Shown here: piece by piece, positions 22,340 to 34,000 of the stretch
How the letters are laid out: each line of letters starts with the position of its first letter
How positions within the stretch are numbered: position 1 is the stretch's first letter
Source: Phymatolithon calcareum
Lineage: Eukaryota > Rhodophyta > Florideophyceae > Hapalidiales
DNA length: 64,000 nucleotides
NCBI GenBank assembly: GCA_977006965.1
Contig: OZ345366.1
Coordinates: 1,550,001 to 1,614,000 of the forward strand
Direction of reading: 5' to 3'
The notes under the pieces: model-generated
The model's database searches: none
Seen by the model: only the letters and a program-made list of their open reading frames with translations
Told to the model about the DNA's origin: nothing
Position numbers and translations under genes: made by a program

Positions 22340-23634
22340 CTTCGGTGCACATCGAGTGGCGACAGAGGTTTAAAAGTACCACCAACCGAAAGCGATGTAG
22401 CATGCAAGACGAAGAGCTATTTTCGAAATCCACATGCTTTGCTCTCCAAACGAAAGGTCCGGTCACAGCCTTTCAGGTTTCTAGATCCGATACGATATGC
22501 AGTGTATCGCTCCGGCGCAGGGCTATGGCGACTGAGCACCATAACTGAGACTCAGTTTCTTGTACCGTTCTTCGGATGAACAGATGGACGTATTTAGAAA
22601 GGGGACACTGGGCACAATAAATGGATCGGAATAGAGCGACGCAGCGCAGGTCTCTAGATTTGAAAGGACACCCGGAATAAAAGCTTCATAGAGAGGGTGG
22701 CCACAACGACATAAGCGGACAAGATGAGAGTGACTGCTCGCACAATGTTGGAAGGCGCTCAAAGTGTGCAGGTCAGAGTGATCGGATATCGGATATCGGT
22801 TTTCGATGCACGTGCGAGGTGAAGCCAGTACAGCGTTGTTGATCACCATATGGAGATGAAGACGGGCGAGAGATGTTGGTGCTTTGCGAAGGGAAATTGG
22901 TACAGACTTTACAAAATATCATATGTGGCGAAAAAAAAAGAATGTTTTAGCAGGGGAAAGTAAAAAGAGGGGGAGGAAAGCAAATTTCCAGGGCATCAAA
23001 AAAAATAAAACCCCATAGTCGTTTCTGCATACAAAATTATGAGGAGATTGATGTATCAGCAAAATTAGTGAATTTAATGTATTCGTGTACACCTGCCACG
23101 GTGTATTCGAGAACGTCACCCAATAAACGCTTACTGGTTACAGAGCGCAAAAGCACTTGACAGAGGGGCCTTCTTGAGAATGCTATGGCATATTCATGCA
23201 TATTTTTCAGCTTACATATATGCTGTAAAGAGTTGATCAAAAAAGCAAAGGAGAGTCCCTGTATGGATGCGATTTACTTCCTCAGCCAGAAGCTCACGAA
23301 ATAAGCTGGATTAACTACTCGCAAATGAGCAGATTAATCAAAATATGACAATAATTGAGACAATCAGCAAAACTGTCGAACGAAAGGAACGCGCTTTCTA
23401 AACAGGCTAAGGCAAGAACTATGTTTTGACCATAAGTTTTCAGAAATTAGAAAAATAATATTTCTGAAAAAGTGCAGTCCAAGCTGAATATATCTTATGG
23501 CTTAGTCATACTGATATAACTGCCTTTTCAAAAATCTCTGCAGATGCTCTGTTCACTTCCTGGTCCGGCCCGACGAACTGGGCTCGGAGAAATATGGGAA
23601 TAGGAAATATAATAGAGATAGGTGCTGATATTGT
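22340..23634. other. No gene recognised
   Basis: This stretch lies between the Fanzor-like relic and duplication copy B. It becomes very AT-rich after 22900. Only short frames without domains are present. Confidence 0.5.
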
Positions 23635-24399
23635 AGCCGTTTTGACAAAGGAGAATCTCCAGCACGCTATCTTTTTCATAAATCCTTCTCTGGCGGCCTT
23701 ATTGTAAGACTTTCTATATAAAGCAGAAGCTTTTTGGAATGTACAGAGTTAGCATATTTTGGTGGTATTGTCTTGTATCCAGGAAGCTCATGTAGCTTGA
23801 CTTGCCTTTTCTTTTAGCTTGATACAGCTCTACAAGCAGATGAAACTTTTGCTTTTTTTTGTACTCTAATATCTAGACCTAAACGAGTCACGCATCTTGT
23901 AGATGTGGGTACATACCAAGCGTTCGCCAAACAAGGAGCAAAGGCGACACTTAACGGGGGAGAGCCATATAATTATTACTGAGCAGATATCACGGCTGAA
24001 TGTTTGCATGTTTTTATAGCAACAAATGGTGTGCTGACGAAGTTTCGGCAAGAAGTTTCAACGTACTGTATATTGCTAAATTTGAACTCACAAGAAAAGC
24101 GAGGGGAGCTGGAGTGTGCTTTCGAAGGCTTAAATGACAACTCATGGTTCTTTGCAAAAGATAACTCGACCGGGGGATATGTGTTGATTTATTTTAAAAG
24201 CTCCCAATGCCTCTCTTGAAGAGTAACAGGGCCGCTTTCGCACGATTTTCTTAGCTCACGGAGTTTGACGGTTCAATATATCCTTGATTCGCATTTCTCT
24301 CCCAACAAGTGCTCCAGTGAGTCGCTTACATTCATATTCAATTTCAGGACTAATCTTGGATGAAGATAGAATGCGTTGGAGCGCGACCAGCTAAATCAC

Positions 24400-27262
24400 G
24401 GCTGTGACACCAAAGTATGCACCAAGTACTGATTTTCTCCAAAGAGGGGTTCTATTGAATATCAGCCGTAGGAATCGCAACCGTGTAGACATTTCTCTTA
24501 CGCGGAGACCCATCGGTAGATTGTTCGAATCAGTTGGTATCTCGAGCGATCTTCCCTCTTCTTCCTCTGCCCATAACTCAATTATTTCTTTTCGTCGCCC
24601 TTTCTTTGAGACTGAGCCCTCCTTGGCTTTGTCGAGAGCTTGCGCAGATCTGCATACTTCTTGAGGCACTCTATGTCCTTGGTTGCCTCCTTAATGTCTT
24701 CATCTCTCCCAGAATACTCATATGCTTCGTCGAGGCGCTTCTTCTGTCTCACTAGACTCGCAGAGAACCTTTCTGCTTGGTGTCTTCTCCTCATGGAAGG
24801 TGGCTCTAGTCGGCACAGAACTCGCATTCTTCCATGGCGGTGCTGGGCATATGTCCCAAAAATAAACTTGAAGAATAAACCTTCTGCAGATTCGATTGCT
24901 GATTGTAATCGCTTTGTCAGAGGCGTGACGTGGAGTGCATACTCCCACTTTGGCATAATAAGCGACTTGAAGATTCTAATGCATGCCAAAGGCTGAAAGC
25001 CTCGAATATTGACTCCAATATCCCGCAGTTTGCGTATGCACCCCACTGCATTTCGTACTCTTGATAACGCCATGTCGTCTGTTACGCCTTTGTGGTTCAT
25101 GCTTATCCCGAGATACGAGAGCCTCCAAGCTTGATGAAGAACTCGACCCGCAATGTGGAAGGTTTGTTTCCTGAGTCCCTTGTATTTAAGGATCTCGCTT
25201 TTTCCTGGCTTTGTGTTCCAGATCATACCATTTTCCTTCGCCCAGGTAGTCGCTATATCAAGCAGCTTCTGCATTCCTTCTCCATCCTTTGATTGCAGCT
25301 GGACTTCGTCAGCGAACAGTTGCGCTGGATTTTCAGAGACGTCGCTGGGGACCTTGGAGACCGCTTCCGCGAATGTGTCCATGAAGATATTGTACATGCA
25401 CGGGCTCAGTGGGGACCCTTGAGGTACTCCTCGATCGATAATGCACCATGTTCGTGTATCATCGCCTGCTGGCGTAACCCAAGAAGGTTTCAGAAGATAT
25501 GCCACAATCCTTGTTATTTCGTCGGGTAGCTTCTGCTCGAGTCTTTTCATGAGGATGTCTCGTGGCACCCTGTCATATGCTGCAGAGAGGTCGAGAACCG
25601 CGACAAAAGGATGCCCATGTTTCATGGCACATTTTGCACGGAGTATCGCAATATATGTGATCTTGTCTTTTCGGAAACCTAGCTGGGCACTGTTGAAACG
25701 GTAGTGATCCCTTATGTATGAGTCGAGTGCGGAATCGATGATTTTCCTGGCTTGACTTAATAGAGATATAGGCCTGTAGTTCGCTGAAACATGGGGTGGG
25801 CCTTTCTTGTACAGAGGGATCAGAGTAGCTTGACGCCACGCTCGCGGAAGACATTTGAGCCTTCCACATATCTCCCATAAGGCTATAAATATACTCAATC
25901 CGGCTTCCTTATTCGTATGCATCATTTCAACTGCCACTCCGTCAGGGCCGACCGCCTTCCCTTTTAGTGCTCGGTTGAATGCCCTAGTAATGTGCCGTCT
26001 CATTGCCCTGTTGACTGTAAAAGCCTTTAGTGGCACATTCCAGTCTTTTTCAGCATTGCAAACATTAGAAATATACGCAGAGAATTTGCTTGGATGTACT
26101 GGAGCTCCGATTGCCTTGTTCGACCCTTTTCTTCTTGTTTTTAACTTCATAATTTTGCTTGCAACGTTGGCTGCCTCAGCGGGACCCAGTTCTTCCACTC
26201 CGTCAAGGTATCTTTCAAACTGCTCACGTTTCGCATTTCTTACTTTCTTTGCATTTGTGTCTTAATTTCTCGGAGGGCAAGCCGGTCCATTTCAAGCTCG
26301 GTTCTTTTGTAAATCTTGTACAATCGAGTTCGCTTCTTGGCTAGTTTGTCGAGCTCATTGTTCCAAAAGGTCTTGAATCTTGACGGCCTGGGCCTAGAGG
26401 ACGTCCATGGCTGTATAAGATTCTTCGAAAACCTTTCGTACCATTTGTCCAAGTCTTGTTTGCGATTGCAGGCTTGCAGTTGCTCCAGCATCATCGGCGC
26501 CCACTTGGAAATTTCTTATTTTGACTTGGCTGCTTTTGCTACGCTTGGCCTGGCGGACTTAGAAACAACTGTCTGTCTTTTCCCAGGAACAATCCTGTTG
26601 TTGATGACTCTCGTTGCCACCGGAATGTGTTCGGTGACGCCTTCCCACATTCCGTTGACCAGTTCAGGTACCTCTGCTTCTAAACATTTTGTCATGAAAA
26701 TATCAATATTGCTCTTCCCCTGTCTGGAGAAAAAAGTAGGACTTGTTGCAGTCCTTACTCTCCAGTTGAACTTTGCAGCCCACGAGACAACCTTGTTTCC
26801 TCGCCAGTTACCCACGCGGTCCCAGTGCCTATGTCTTGCATTAAAGTCGCCCATCACTAGCGACTTCCCCCTGCAGTGTTGGTGAATGAATTTGGGACAT
26901 TCGTCATATTCGTTGTGACTAGCAGGCGGGGAGATGTACACAACGGCGACGGCAATGTCCATTACATTAGCAATTACCACCTGGAACATTCGTGTAGCCA
27001 TTTTCCCAAGAATTATTTTCGGAGTTCCGTCCTTAGTCAGAAAAGCAACTCCACCTCTTGGTCGTTCCCCAGGCCCCTCAGGGCGGGTTGTGCAAATTTG
27101 GTCGTAATTCACCCTGATCGCCGTGTCTTCTTTCTGAAACGTCTCCGTCAGTCCAAGCACTTGCATATGGAATTTTTCCATTAATTGGTCGACCATCGTG
27201 GGCGTCTCCGCTGAGCCGCCCACGTTGAATGTGGAAAATAATATTCTATTTCCAAAAATCAT
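24400..27262 (-). pseudogene. LINE A ORF2: endonuclease and reverse transcriptase
   Basis: It starts at an ATG (27260-27262) that overlaps the stop of the preceding frame as ATGA. Endonuclease motifs are FNVGG, LTETF, VVYISPPAS, GDFNARHRHWD, SNIDIF and EHIPV. After one in-frame stop at 26516-26518 and a frameshift comes the RT: GKAVGPDGV, NYRPISLLS, VLDLSAAYDRVPR, GVPQGSPLSP, and FADE where FADD is expected. A one-base deletion near 24680 and a stop at about 24391 cut the C-terminal domain. The related copy at 40085 reads FTDD. Confidence 0.9.
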
Positions 27263-27955
27263 GACATCTCGATTCCTTCAGCGTCCCTGTGCAATGCTGA
27301 TGTGGGTATCGGGTTGGAAATATCTTCATGGTTGGGTACATCATTTTCATTTACGCTTGGCTTAGGTGCTGATTCACTCATCACGCTCTTTTCTGAGTCC
27401 AGGTATTTCACTTGCACTTCGGCATTATCGTTGGAATGTTCAAGATCTTCCCTTGCTCTATTCCCGTGGCTACCCATCAAAGTTCCATCTCTTTCGATGG
27501 CCATCGAAGCCAGACGTGGTTCGATGCCTTCTGTGGGGTCTTTCGAAAACTCTGCGCTCTCATTGCACGCGGACATACTTCTAACTTCGCTATCAGAATG
27601 CCAGTGGGTACCCACCGGATTCACCTTCGGATTCCCTTTCTCAAGGGCTTCTATCTCATCTTCTGCCCTCTTCTGGTTTTTCCTGTACCACTTTCGTGTC
27701 TTAAAGTCTCCAGAATATCCGGCATATTTCTTCATTCTCTTCTTTATAGCCCATAAATTCTTCATTACGCGATCTCGTTCTGAAAGAACTGTCTTTTTGG
27801 ATACCGAATCTTTGAAGAGATGGTACTCTTTCTCGTGCCTTGCCCAGATGCCTTCATTTTCGCTTGACTCTGTCTCTAAAGTGCTGACTAGTCAAGATTT
27901 CCAGTCTGAACTTTCCGATGAACGAGATCCCTAGAACCGCCCTTGAAGGTAGCAC

Positions 27956-29245
27956 TTAAATCATTTCCTTGTAAAGCTCCACTTCGTCCATTCTTTCCAT
28001 TCCTGTGAAGTAGAGCGGAACTATCTCACTGGGGCGGGCTTTCGTTATATTTCCCCTTATGGCATTTGAAAATTTGATCACTTTCGAGCTGATATGGCTT
28101 TCAAAATGTGCCGGTGTCGGACGCTTGAGCGCTGCGACTGCAGCATACGAAAGAGGTGCAGGCTGTGGGATCCGCTCTGTATTCTTTCGCAAATCAGGCA
28201 TATCATTACCTCCAAAAAATTTTTCCTGTCCGGGCGGGTTGTGGGAAGAAACTTCGTGTAACGTCGGTGAGACGTTAACACGTCTTGAGACGTTTTGATG
28301 TTGCGTCTCCTGCGGTGTGACACCCTTGTCAATATGTTCAGACTCATTAATTCTGCGCATGGGTCTCACTTGTGCTTCTACGAGTGTCATCCTTTCGCAC
28401 ACTTCAGTCAAAGTTTTCATCATCGTGTCAATTTTCTTCAGTATGGTATCGGTATCCGAACTTCCCTGCGCCTGTGTAGGGTTGCGGGTCACTGCCAGCT
28501 CTGCGATTTCTATCTCCAGTGCAACAACTCTACCTTGGGTACTGGAGTTGCAGGCCTTGCAACTAGTTGAGATTCCATCGCCGGAAGCCGTGCCATGTAA
28601 AATAAGCTGACCTTTGACTTCAAATTTGTTGCACCGAACTCTTTCTCTTATCTTCAGGAATCGTTCTTTCAATTCTGACACGTGAACTTCGGCTTGAGGC
28701 TGCAGGCCGCAGTCATTTTCCGGTTCCGGTTCCGTGTCCTCTCCTACCTGATCCATCGCCTCAATCTGTACGCCTCTCGCTCGGGCAACAGTTTCATTCG
28801 CTTGCCTGCGAATCGCGTTTGCGAAGTGCCCGAGCTCGCGTAGTTCCTCGAGGTCATTAATTGAACTCTCCTCAGATTGATCATGGTCACATTCCGAGTC
28901 GGACTCTTCGATCGAGCTCACAGGGCTGCCGCTTCCTCTATTCTTCCTGGATCGCAAGCGGGTAAGAATTGGCGAGTACCGATTCGATTCCATCGACTTC
29001 TTTCTTGGTCAGGCTGCTTTTCGTGCTGTGTCCTTTTGTTTCAAAGATTTACCTTTCTTTAATACCTTTTGAGACGCCGACGAATATCCCTTCTTTCGCT
29101 GCGAGATGCTTTTCTTCCGAGTTACTCGCCAGGGTTCCCGATCAGAATCGGGTGGTTCGTGCGTCCCCATGTCTTCCCAAGAACTCCGCTTTGACGCGCT
29201 GTGCAACACCCTCACCGCTAGTGGAGAAAGTTCCGAGTTTCGCAA
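27956..29245 (-). pseudogene. LINE A ORF1 (nucleic-acid-binding, gag-like)
   Basis: The frame 29245-27956 is continuous except for one TGA at 29009-29011, where a CGA arginine codon is likely ancestral. It encodes a basic N-terminus, an acidic Ser-rich stretch, a C-x2-C pair (SCKAC) and a helical segment. A frameshift separates it from the last part, 27259-27765, whose stop overlaps the ORF2 ATG. No enzyme motif is visible. The role is inferred from position before the endonuclease ORF. Confidence 0.72.
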
Positions 29246-30585
29246 CGTTCTTTACCAACTTTTCCCGCGCTGAAAATGTACCTCCTTTGAGCACCTTGGG
29301 CCCCCACGGTTCGGTGGAGATAACTCGACCGGGGTATCGGGAAGTAACCATGGTTCATACTCATTTCATCAACTTCGAACGGAATCTCCATGAAATCGAG
29401 CTATTGGATGTTACTTCAAAGCCTGTAACAGTTCGTTTCGCACGTGCGGGAAGTAAGAACGAATGGATTATTGTGATACTATTGTCTCAGGTAGAGCACT
29501 AAAGCTGTGTTATATGCAACTTGCTCATACTCTAGAGCTAGATGATGTGTATAGCGAAATCCTAAATGTAATAGGCAGTTTTTCGTGCGGAGAAATATAT
29601 TGCGTTTCTAAATTGAAACAGCCTTCTTAGCTTTCGGTGATAAGAAAACTAAAAATTAATCTTCTACGGATTGTTGATCTAGTTTGTGTTTACAGAACGA
29701 ATCAAAGGAGCTAAGCGATAGAGGAACCATACAGGGACATATTCTGCCTTTCCGATGCGTTTAGAAAATGAGCGCAGGTAAAAATATGGAATGAGACCAC
29801 AAGGATAATGTAGTAGTGTATGAGAGAAGGTTCTACGACTTCCTGAAATGCGTACAGACAGGAGAAGGACACAGTGTATTCAAAAGTATTTTCACGTTTG
29901 TAGAAACAACTCTTACGACTTGTTTCCTGCTTTATTTGGTTGATACATTTTGTGATAGCGATGCAGGTTTGGAGATTGCCTGCCTTTGACAGACTTGAAT
30001 AAGATATGTTGGCGACTTTGCTTTCACGGCGTTCAACGGTCTAGCTCCCCAAAGACGGCGCGCTGTGTCGCTCGTCTCCTTACTAGAGTTCCCGGACACC
30101 GTCCTGTAACTCTTAGGAACCTCCTCCCGGACAAGCACCGCTTGCCGGAGAACCGGATTGCCGTAGTTGTAGCCGTGCGATTGCTTGACTACTACTACAA
30201 AAGACTATGAAGGGTGGGTGGGTGGGTGGTCAACAAAAAAACGCGGGCTGCCATCTCGAAAAGCTCACCTGTCAACCTTCTGCTGAGAAATCAGATATCA
30301 AACGGGTCCTTGTGGGAAACAGAAAGATGCCGGCTTGGCTAGACTTCAATCAGGGCGTCAATACATCGCCGTAGTGGAAGAACGAACATAGATTGCATTG
30401 AGAATGAAATAGTTTAGATGCGGAAGATTTTGTACGTCCGTTTCTCTATTCGCTAAAGATGTTTTTTCATGCTTGATCTACTGCGTGTGCTTCTCCGAAA
30501 GCCTTTCTAAGTTTTTTTGTACTAGAATATGAGATCGATTTTCTGAAGCATTGAGCTCTGAAAAGTATTTAAAATATTTTATCCA

Positions 30586-31995
30586 CTAGGCCACTCGTCC
30601 AACAAGGAGTTCGTGTGCGATTCTTGCACGAAAGTATAGCATATGCTGCGCTCCGAACGTCATCGCGGCGTTCCTGGACCTAAAATCTGCAAACTTGCAA
30701 ACGAAAACTCCGCAGTCGTGATGGTTATTCTGCTGCGGTATGCGGGATGCCATAGGCACTGTGCGCCACTCCGCTATGTCGACATGCTTACTCGATTTGA
30801 ATTCCATCTCGTCTTTCACCCATTGCAGCAGATTTAATAAAATAACGTCCGATCCGAATCCGCCGAACGAATCGTAATGCTCCACTTGCTTCGCTTTGAA
30901 ATCGATTACACCAAGGGTCCAGTGATTCCCGTGTGCGTTGATGGGGACTATGAATAAATCATAGTCTGTCACGTGGAATAGTTTCGTCCACCGTCGGACC
31001 CCGCTGAAATCGTAAGCACCTCTTTCAGCAAATAGCTTGGAGTAGAAGAACGAGTTGATCACGCGCATCTTAGGGTACCTGAAACCCTTATTTTCAGCCT
31101 GGCCTCTTTCGCTCCTGTGGAGAAGGAGTTGCATATAGCTATTGATAATTTCGTCGTTGAGCCATGTTTTCGCCTTTAAGCATTGAAGGTTTGATACAGT
31201 TATAGAGCAGCCATCAATGTTCCTCAGCTCAACATGCAGATTTGGCTCGTTGATGTACTTTCGCAGGCGCTTCTTTGCGGTTTCTGTCAGAGGCGAAAAC
31301 GCGGAGGATTCGTTGACAACTGTTACTCCTGTTATTTTTTCCACAAGGGATTTCCTGTCTTCATCCCAGTTGTCTTCATCACGCAACCAATAGCGGCTCG
31401 CCAAGTGCATTTCATTTCTGTGTGCGGGATACCCATTGACATTATCGCGAGTGGTTCTCGCAGCATTGGAAATTGTGCTCGAAGTCGTAATGGAAGGTCT
31501 ATGCCGCGCAACCGTTGGCACACTGTTATGGTGAGGCCTCATCGGTGAACAGTCACGAAACTGCAAGAGCATTTCCTTAAATACGAAGTGGTTTGAAGTC
31601 AAGCGATCATACTCCATGCTCATTTGATGTCCTGCTTCTAGGCATTTTTCGATTGCACTGTTTCGTACTCCGTCCTGTGTAGGTGACTCTCCGATACTGA
31701 TGATCGGTATAGCTCTGTTCCAGTTCGCATTTGCAGAATTTTCAGAAAGCATGCTTCTGTTTGAGGGATGTTTGTGTTTTTTCAATGTTTGCTCGGGATC
31801 GAGATTTCTCTTTCCCCCAACACAAACGTGTGATTCGGTAATGCTTATGTTTTCCTCGGAATGCGGTTTTCTTATTTGAAGAAGTTCGTCGAGCCACGAT
31901 GATACATGCCCTGTCAATCGACCGTCATTGTCCGCATCGCGACAAAATTCCCATTCGATATGGTGGCCGTCTGCCGGATATTTGTCGAAGCTCAT
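30586..31995 (-). CDS. Ulp1/SENP-type SUMO protease (peptidase family C48)
   Basis: This intact 469-residue frame starts at ATG 31993-31995. The N-terminal 250 residues are polar and low in similarity, as in many SENP/Ulp1 proteins. The catalytic domain covers about residues 270-469. It has the entry motif LNDEIINSYMQLL, catalytic His in GNHWTLGVID, Asp in EHYDSFGG, the oxyanion Gln in IPQQNNHHDCG and Cys in DCGVFVCKF. Spacing matches Ulp1. The expected role is cleavage of SUMO precursors or SUMO conjugates in the nucleus or at nuclear pores. All catalytic residues are present, so it is probably functional. C48 proteases also occur inside some DNA transposons, but no transposase or terminal repeats are seen nearby. 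Confidence 0.9.
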   Translation of the reverse strand: MSFDKYPADGHHIEWEFCRDADNDGRLTGHVSSWLDELLQIRKPHSEENISITESHVCVGGKRNLDPEQTLKKHKHPSNRSMLSENSANANWNRAIPIISIGESPTQDGVRNSAIEKCLEAGHQMSMEYDRLTSNHFVFKEMLLQFRDCSPMRPHHNSVPTVARHRPSITTSSTISNAARTTRDNVNGYPAHRNEMHLASRYWLRDEDNWDEDRKSLVEKITGVTVVNESSAFSPLTETAKKRLRKYINEPNLHVELRNIDGCSITVSNLQCLKAKTWLNDEIINSYMQLLLHRSERGQAENKGFRYPKMRVINSFFYSKLFAERGAYDFSGVRRWTKLFHVTDYDLFIVPINAHGNHWTLGVIDFKAKQVEHYDSFGGFGSDVILLNLLQWVKDEMEFKSSKHVDIAEWRTVPMASRIPQQNNHHDCGVFVCKFADFRSRNAAMTFGAQHMLYFRARIAHELLVGRVA

Positions 31996-33143
31996 ATCAA
32001 CTGCAAGGATATGTATGTGGTGAGCTTATTTGCTAGAGCAATGATGGTTCCTGCGTCACCTGTGCATCTGCTCTTCTATTTATTTCAATCTGCTCATGCA
32101 TGACTGCGAACGAGAAAACTATGCGATCGAAATTTTAATCTTTATTGTTCTCGGCCGCCAAAAAAAATTGTTCTTTCCTCTTGGCGCAAGGGAAAACGGG
32201 GCGTCGCTTTGAGAAGTCCGAAATGTTTAGTTTCGAAAACCACATCTATGATGCTGGTGCAGTAGCCGAACGAGAATCAAGGTCGAGCAAGCTACCCCAC
32301 GTGTTCCAAGCAATAAGCGTCGCGTCCTTCCACACAAATTTATCTGAAACCCCTACAAGTTGACTTTAGCTACAGCGAAGTGCCAGCTTCAAGCTCTCAC
32401 TCGTTCTTTACTGCAGTCTATCACGGGCCACACTCCATCGGCTGCACTTCCATATCGATGCGACAGAAGTAGTCACAGTTTTGACGCCTTTTGGAAATTC
32501 AGTTGGCTACTCAACTGGAGGTGAAATGTTACCTTAGTCTTTACTCATATTATACGTGATATATGCTTGATCTTATTTCGCATTGTTCAGAATGTTCTCA
32601 ATAGAAGTAGTCGAAGCGACTCTTTGCACAAAGCTTCGGACGGCTCGACAGCCACATCTTTGTTGAAGTTTATTGTCCCAGCGTGCTGCAGTTTCGATGA
32701 CTGCAAAGATTGTCTGAAGTAGAAGTTCAATTTTGATGCATGAGTAACAGAATCATCGATGCGCTTTCGCTCACCCATACTACTGAGTGGAATTTATGCG
32801 CATGTAATAGTAGTGAAAGCAGAAAGATGAGTTTCTAGGCTATTGTAATAGCCTTCAAGCGGGTCTAATCAATAAGATCCTACACATGAAACCAATTCAA
32901 AAGATTGCTTTTTCTCTTCGTTCCTCGTTTTTCATTCGGAGCAGGTGTGTCGAAGAAGTTTCTTTTTCCTTGGGTTTCGGAAGAATAGCCGGCTACGTCG
33001 TAGTATAAATCACTATTCACTACTACGAATAACTTCGTAATTGATGCTAGATGGCCTACTAAGCCATTGCAGTTGGCATCTCTCCAAATCAGATAAGTCT
33101 GAATTTGCGTATTCTCTGCAGCAGAATATTCGGCCCGCTATTA
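31996..33143. other. Upstream region of the Ulp1-type gene; no gene seen
   Basis: This probably includes the promoter of the minus-strand protease gene. Short frames lack domains. No repeat family seen elsewhere in the window is present before 33144. Confidence 0.5.
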
Positions 33144-33156
33144 GGAGCTTATGAAG

Positions 33157-33987
33157 GGGTTATATGTTGATTTATTTTAGAAGCTCCCAAAACCTCAATT
33201 TGATTAACAGGGCAGCTTCTCGCTGTCTTCCCGAGGCTCTAAGCCAGAGGTAGGTTTTGATATTTCCGCCAGATCGTGTCGAAATCGACCACGCTAACAT
33301 ACAAGAACGATAGACCCTGTTCTTGGCCCAATGGCCTTCGCAAAGTTGCCCCAAGCGTCTGCAGATGCGTTGGTAACTTTTAAATAAAAAACTTACACTT
33401 CTTCTTCTTCTCGCTGTCTTCCACATTCATCTCTCTACTAGCCTCCTAATATCTCCTTAATCCGAGTTTCTCTCCCTGTGAGGGCTCGAGTGAGTCGTTC
33501 GCATTCGTATTCTGTTTCTTGGTCCATCTTCATGCACCGTAGTGTGCGTTGGAGCACAACGAGCTCAACCGCAGCTCCGTGTCCAAAGTACTTCGCTAAA
33601 ACTGATTTTCTCCACAAAGGAGCTCTGTTGAAAAGAAATCTCAGGCATCTCAACCGCGCCGTTCTGTCCCTTATACGTAACACTCCCGGTAGTTCATTCG
33701 GCTTGTCGACCGGGATTTTAACTGTCCGTCCCTCTTCTTCCAACGTCCATATTTTTGCTGCTTCCCGTACGCGTCCTCTTTTTGATACCTTACCTTCTTC
33801 TGCTTGTTAGAGCGCTTCTTTGAGGTGCTTCGCTTCTCTAAGATGTCCAATATCCTTTGACACATCTTCCAGGTCTTCTTCTATTCCTTGGTATTCTTCT
33901 GCGAGCTCAAGGTACTTCTTCCGTCTTACCAGGCTTAAGGCGAACCTTTCAGCCTGGTGCGCTCTCCTCATCTGTGGGCTGGCGAGT
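33157..33987 (-). mobile_element. LINE B, 5'-truncated copy with TSD, interrupted by LINE G
   Basis: It is flanked by GGAGCTTATGAAG at 33144-33156 and 33988-34000. It encodes the LINE B C-terminal domain (FNRAPLWRKSVLAKYFG) in minus orientation. It is interrupted by a 175-bp LINE G copy. The left boundary defines the exact 3' end of family B as CATATAACCC. Confidence 0.93.
33232..33406 (+). mobile_element. LINE G, 175-bp 3' fragment nested in LINE B
   Basis: It is flanked by CTTCTCGCTGTCTTCC (33216-33231 and 33407-33422). It matches the 3' UTR of the longer LINE G at 36027-36215 and ends in AAATAAAAAACTTACACTT(CTT)n. Confidence 0.92.
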
Positions 33988-34000
33988 GGAGCTTATGAAG

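Larger units (their letters stand above)
24176..29317 (-). mobile_element. LINE A, full-length copy (5.14 kb) with 17-bp TSD
   Basis: The element is bounded by AGATAACTCGACCGGGG at 24159-24175 and 29318-29334. It carries two ORFs in the usual LINE order: a polar ORF1, then an ORF2 with an apurinic/apyrimidinic-type endonuclease and a reverse transcriptase. The 3' end is GGGAGCTTTTAAAATAAATC-AACACATATC with no poly(A). It is inactive because of stops, frameshifts and a changed catalytic box. Confidence 0.93.
24084..29391 (-). pseudogene. Zinc-finger pseudogene split by LINE A
   Basis: Only the N-terminal portion of the gene survives. The ATG-containing 5' end is at 29335-29391, the next part at 24084-24175, and LINE A lies between them. 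All fingers were removed by the deletion equivalent to 585-1720. The remaining sequence corresponds to residues 1 to about 53 of zinc-finger protein 1. Confidence 0.82.
23635..30325. repeat. Segmental duplication, copy B (deleted and LINE-interrupted)
   Basis: 23635-24084 matches 1-584 without the LINE I insertion. 24084-24175 matches 1721-1823, so 585-1720 is deleted here. 29335 to about 30325 matches 1824-2805. The gap between is one full-length LINE A. The small differences between the arms suggest the duplication is old but alignable. Confidence 0.85.
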
